Part shown: positions 62,970 to 64,000 of the stretch, piece by piece
How the letters are laid out: the number at the start of each line of letters is the position of its first letter
How positions within the stretch are numbered: the stretch's first letter is position 1
NCBI GenBank assembly: GCA_964430245.1
Contig: CAYSEW010000010.1
Span: 1 to 64,000, forward strand
Reading direction: 5' to 3'
DNA length: 64,000 bases
From: CAYSEW01 sp964430245
GTDB taxonomy: Bacteria; Bacteroidota; Bacteroidia; Flavobacteriales_D; Parvicellaceae
The notes under the pieces: model-generated
The model's database searches: none
What the model saw: only the letters and a program-made list of their open reading frames with translations
Told to the model about the DNA's origin: nothing
Position numbers and translations under genes: made by a program

Positions 62970-64000
62970 ATGGGAACATTAAAGCTTTTATTCATATTAT
63001 TTTTTCTTTCTATTCAATTTAAAATGAATTCTCAATCATTTGAATGGGTAAATAAAATAGGAAGTAATGAAATAGATCAAATTAATGCAGTTTCAACCGA
63101 TCAAAACGGTAACATATACATTACAGGAGCCTTTAAAGGCACTGTAGACTTTGATCCTGGTCCAAGCACTAATTCTATAACAGCAATAGGCGAAAGTGAC
63201 ATATTTATTCAAAAACTTGATCCCTCTGGAAATTTAATATGGGCTAGATCTATGGGAGGCAGTAATTTTGATTATGGACTTAATTTAACTGTTGATCTAA
63301 ATGGAAATGTTTATACAACAGGTGTATTTAAAGGGACAGTCGATTTTGACCCTGGGAATTCTACTTTTGATCTAATTTCTAATGGACAATATGATGTGTT
63401 TATTCAAAAGTTAAATTCGTCTGGAGATTTAGAATGGGCAAAAAGTTTCGGTGGTTCTAATTTTGATTATGGAAGGTCAATCAAAATAGATCCATTTTCA
63501 AATATTTACATCACAGGCTCCTTTAGAAATACTGTAGATTTTGATCCTGGAAATGGGACCTATAATATCACTTCAGCAGGAGGAGAAGATATCTACCTTT
63601 TAAAACTGAACTTTTTAGGCAATTTTGTTTTTGCAAAATCAATGGGAGGAACTGAAAATGATGTTTCAAACTCTTTAGACATTGACAATCTTGGATTTGT
63701 ATATTTAACTGGATCTTTCAAAGGAACTGCAGATTTTGACCCTGGAAATGGAACTAACAACCTAACTTCTTCAGGCGGTAGTGATATCTTTATTCAGAAG
63801 CTAAATTTATCAGGGAACCTTGTTTTTGTAAACCAAATAGGAGGAAATGGAGAAGATGGAGGCATAGAAATTCATATTGACCAAAACAACAACATCTATT
63901 CTACAGGATATTTTAGCTCTACTGTTGATTTCAATAACACTGTAAACAATTACACTTTAACTTCATCTGGCTATGAAGATATTTATATTCTAAAGCTAAA
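62970..64000 (+). CDS. SBBP-repeat exported protein, cut by the window edge
   Basis: 343 codons are present, and the frame is open to the right edge. The start is ATG at 62970, with signal MGTLKLLFILFFLSIQFK. The rest is repeats of about 55 residues with the pattern GNxYxTGxFxGTVDFDPG, then DIFIQKLxxSGNLxWA (for example GNIYITGAFKGTVDFDPG and GSDIFIQKLNLSGNL). Such SBBP-type proteins in Bacteroidota end in T9SS sorting domains, which would lie beyond the edge. It follows the sensor by 61 bases. Confidence 0.85.
   Translation, partial: MGTLKLLFILFFLSIQFKMNSQSFEWVNKIGSNEIDQINAVSTDQNGNIYITGAFKGTVDFDPGPSTNSITAIGESDIFIQKLDPSGNLIWARSMGGSNFDYGLNLTVDLNGNVYTTGVFKGTVDFDPGNSTFDLISNGQYDVFIQKLNSSGDLEWAKSFGGSNFDYGRSIKIDPFSNIYITGSFRNTVDFDPGNGTYNITSAGGEDIYLLKLNFLGNFVFAKSMGGTENDVSNSLDIDNLGFVYLTGSFKGTADFDPGNGTNNLTSSGGSDIFIQKLNLSGNLVFVNQIGGNGEDGGIEIHIDQNNNIYSTGYFSSTVDFNNTVNNYTLTSSGYEDIYILKL

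Noticed and set aside
1..64000. CRISPR array, tRNA or rRNA genes, transposase genes
   Set aside because: I looked for short regularly spaced repeats, T-loop sequences, conserved rRNA blocks and transposase domains and saw none.

Overview
The window is AT-rich bacterial DNA, about one-third G+C by eye, from a Bacteroidota member. It is most likely a marine or freshwater flavobacterium-like organism (order Flavobacteriales). The grounds are: many secreted proteins with C-terminal type IX secretion (T9SS) sorting domains of type A and type B; PorP/SprF-family outer-membrane proteins; families typical of the phylum (DUF1573, DUF4835, DUF4476, DUF2279, MORN-repeat proteins); almost no Shine-Dalgarno sequences; and promoter boxes of the Bacteroidota type (TTG-N19/20-TAnnTTTG). 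No tRNA, rRNA, CRISPR array, intact insertion sequence or prophage was found.

Region 1 (1-7,800) is the accessory part. Three same-strand copies of a roughly 540-640 bp repeat (here R1, R2, R3) are separated by genes for exported proteins: a small type A T9SS protein, a large family 18 glycoside hydrolase (chitinase-like), a secreted protein with a Cys/Asp/His-ended tail, and a small lipoprotein. R1 and R2 are identical over 636 bp except for one base and flank the chitinase gene. R3 is an older copy. Their minus strand carries peptide-like tracts and ends in a hairpin.

Region 2 (7,800-24,500) holds a DUF2279 protein, a TerC-family membrane protein, a three-gene T9SS surface module (type B cargo, PorP/SprF-like protein, TPR/OmpA/DUF1573 lipid-free OmpA protein), an operon of a DUF2723-like exported protein with an ECF sigma factor and a one-helix anti-sigma-like protein, a family 3 glycosidase, a membrane-anchored MutS-like ATPase and a DUF4476 protein.

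Region 3 (24,500-39,600) holds envelope and exported proteins: a VTT-domain protein, a DUF4139 protein, a MORN-repeat protein, a large propeller/PKD T9SS protein, an ABC transporter pair, a TlpA-like thioredoxin and two DUF1573 proteins, then TraB/GumN and sucD. Between 33,131 and 33,301 lies an intergenic element whose minus strand folds into one long rod closed by a 9-bp helix and followed by seven T residues. It is a good candidate for the 6S RNA of this lineage.

Region 4 (39,600-51,800) is mostly core genes: rpsA (ribosomal protein S1 with an unusual Lys/Ala/Thr-rich head and a structured leader), a VanX-type dipeptidase, ribD, a DMT transporter, a YigZ protein, dapA, and the operon bamD-rpoZ-coaBC-DUF4835. 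These are followed by a serine-palmitoyltransferase-like enzyme and a PlsC acyltransferase, which probably act together in membrane lipid synthesis.

Region 5 (51,800-64,000) returns to surface biology: a low-molecular-weight phosphatase-like protein, a CotH-kinase protein with a type B sorting domain paired with its own PorP/SprF-like protein, a class V aminotransferase, a type A PKD protein, a propeller sensor with a SpoIIE-type phosphatase output, and the start of an SBBP-repeat protein that runs off the right edge.
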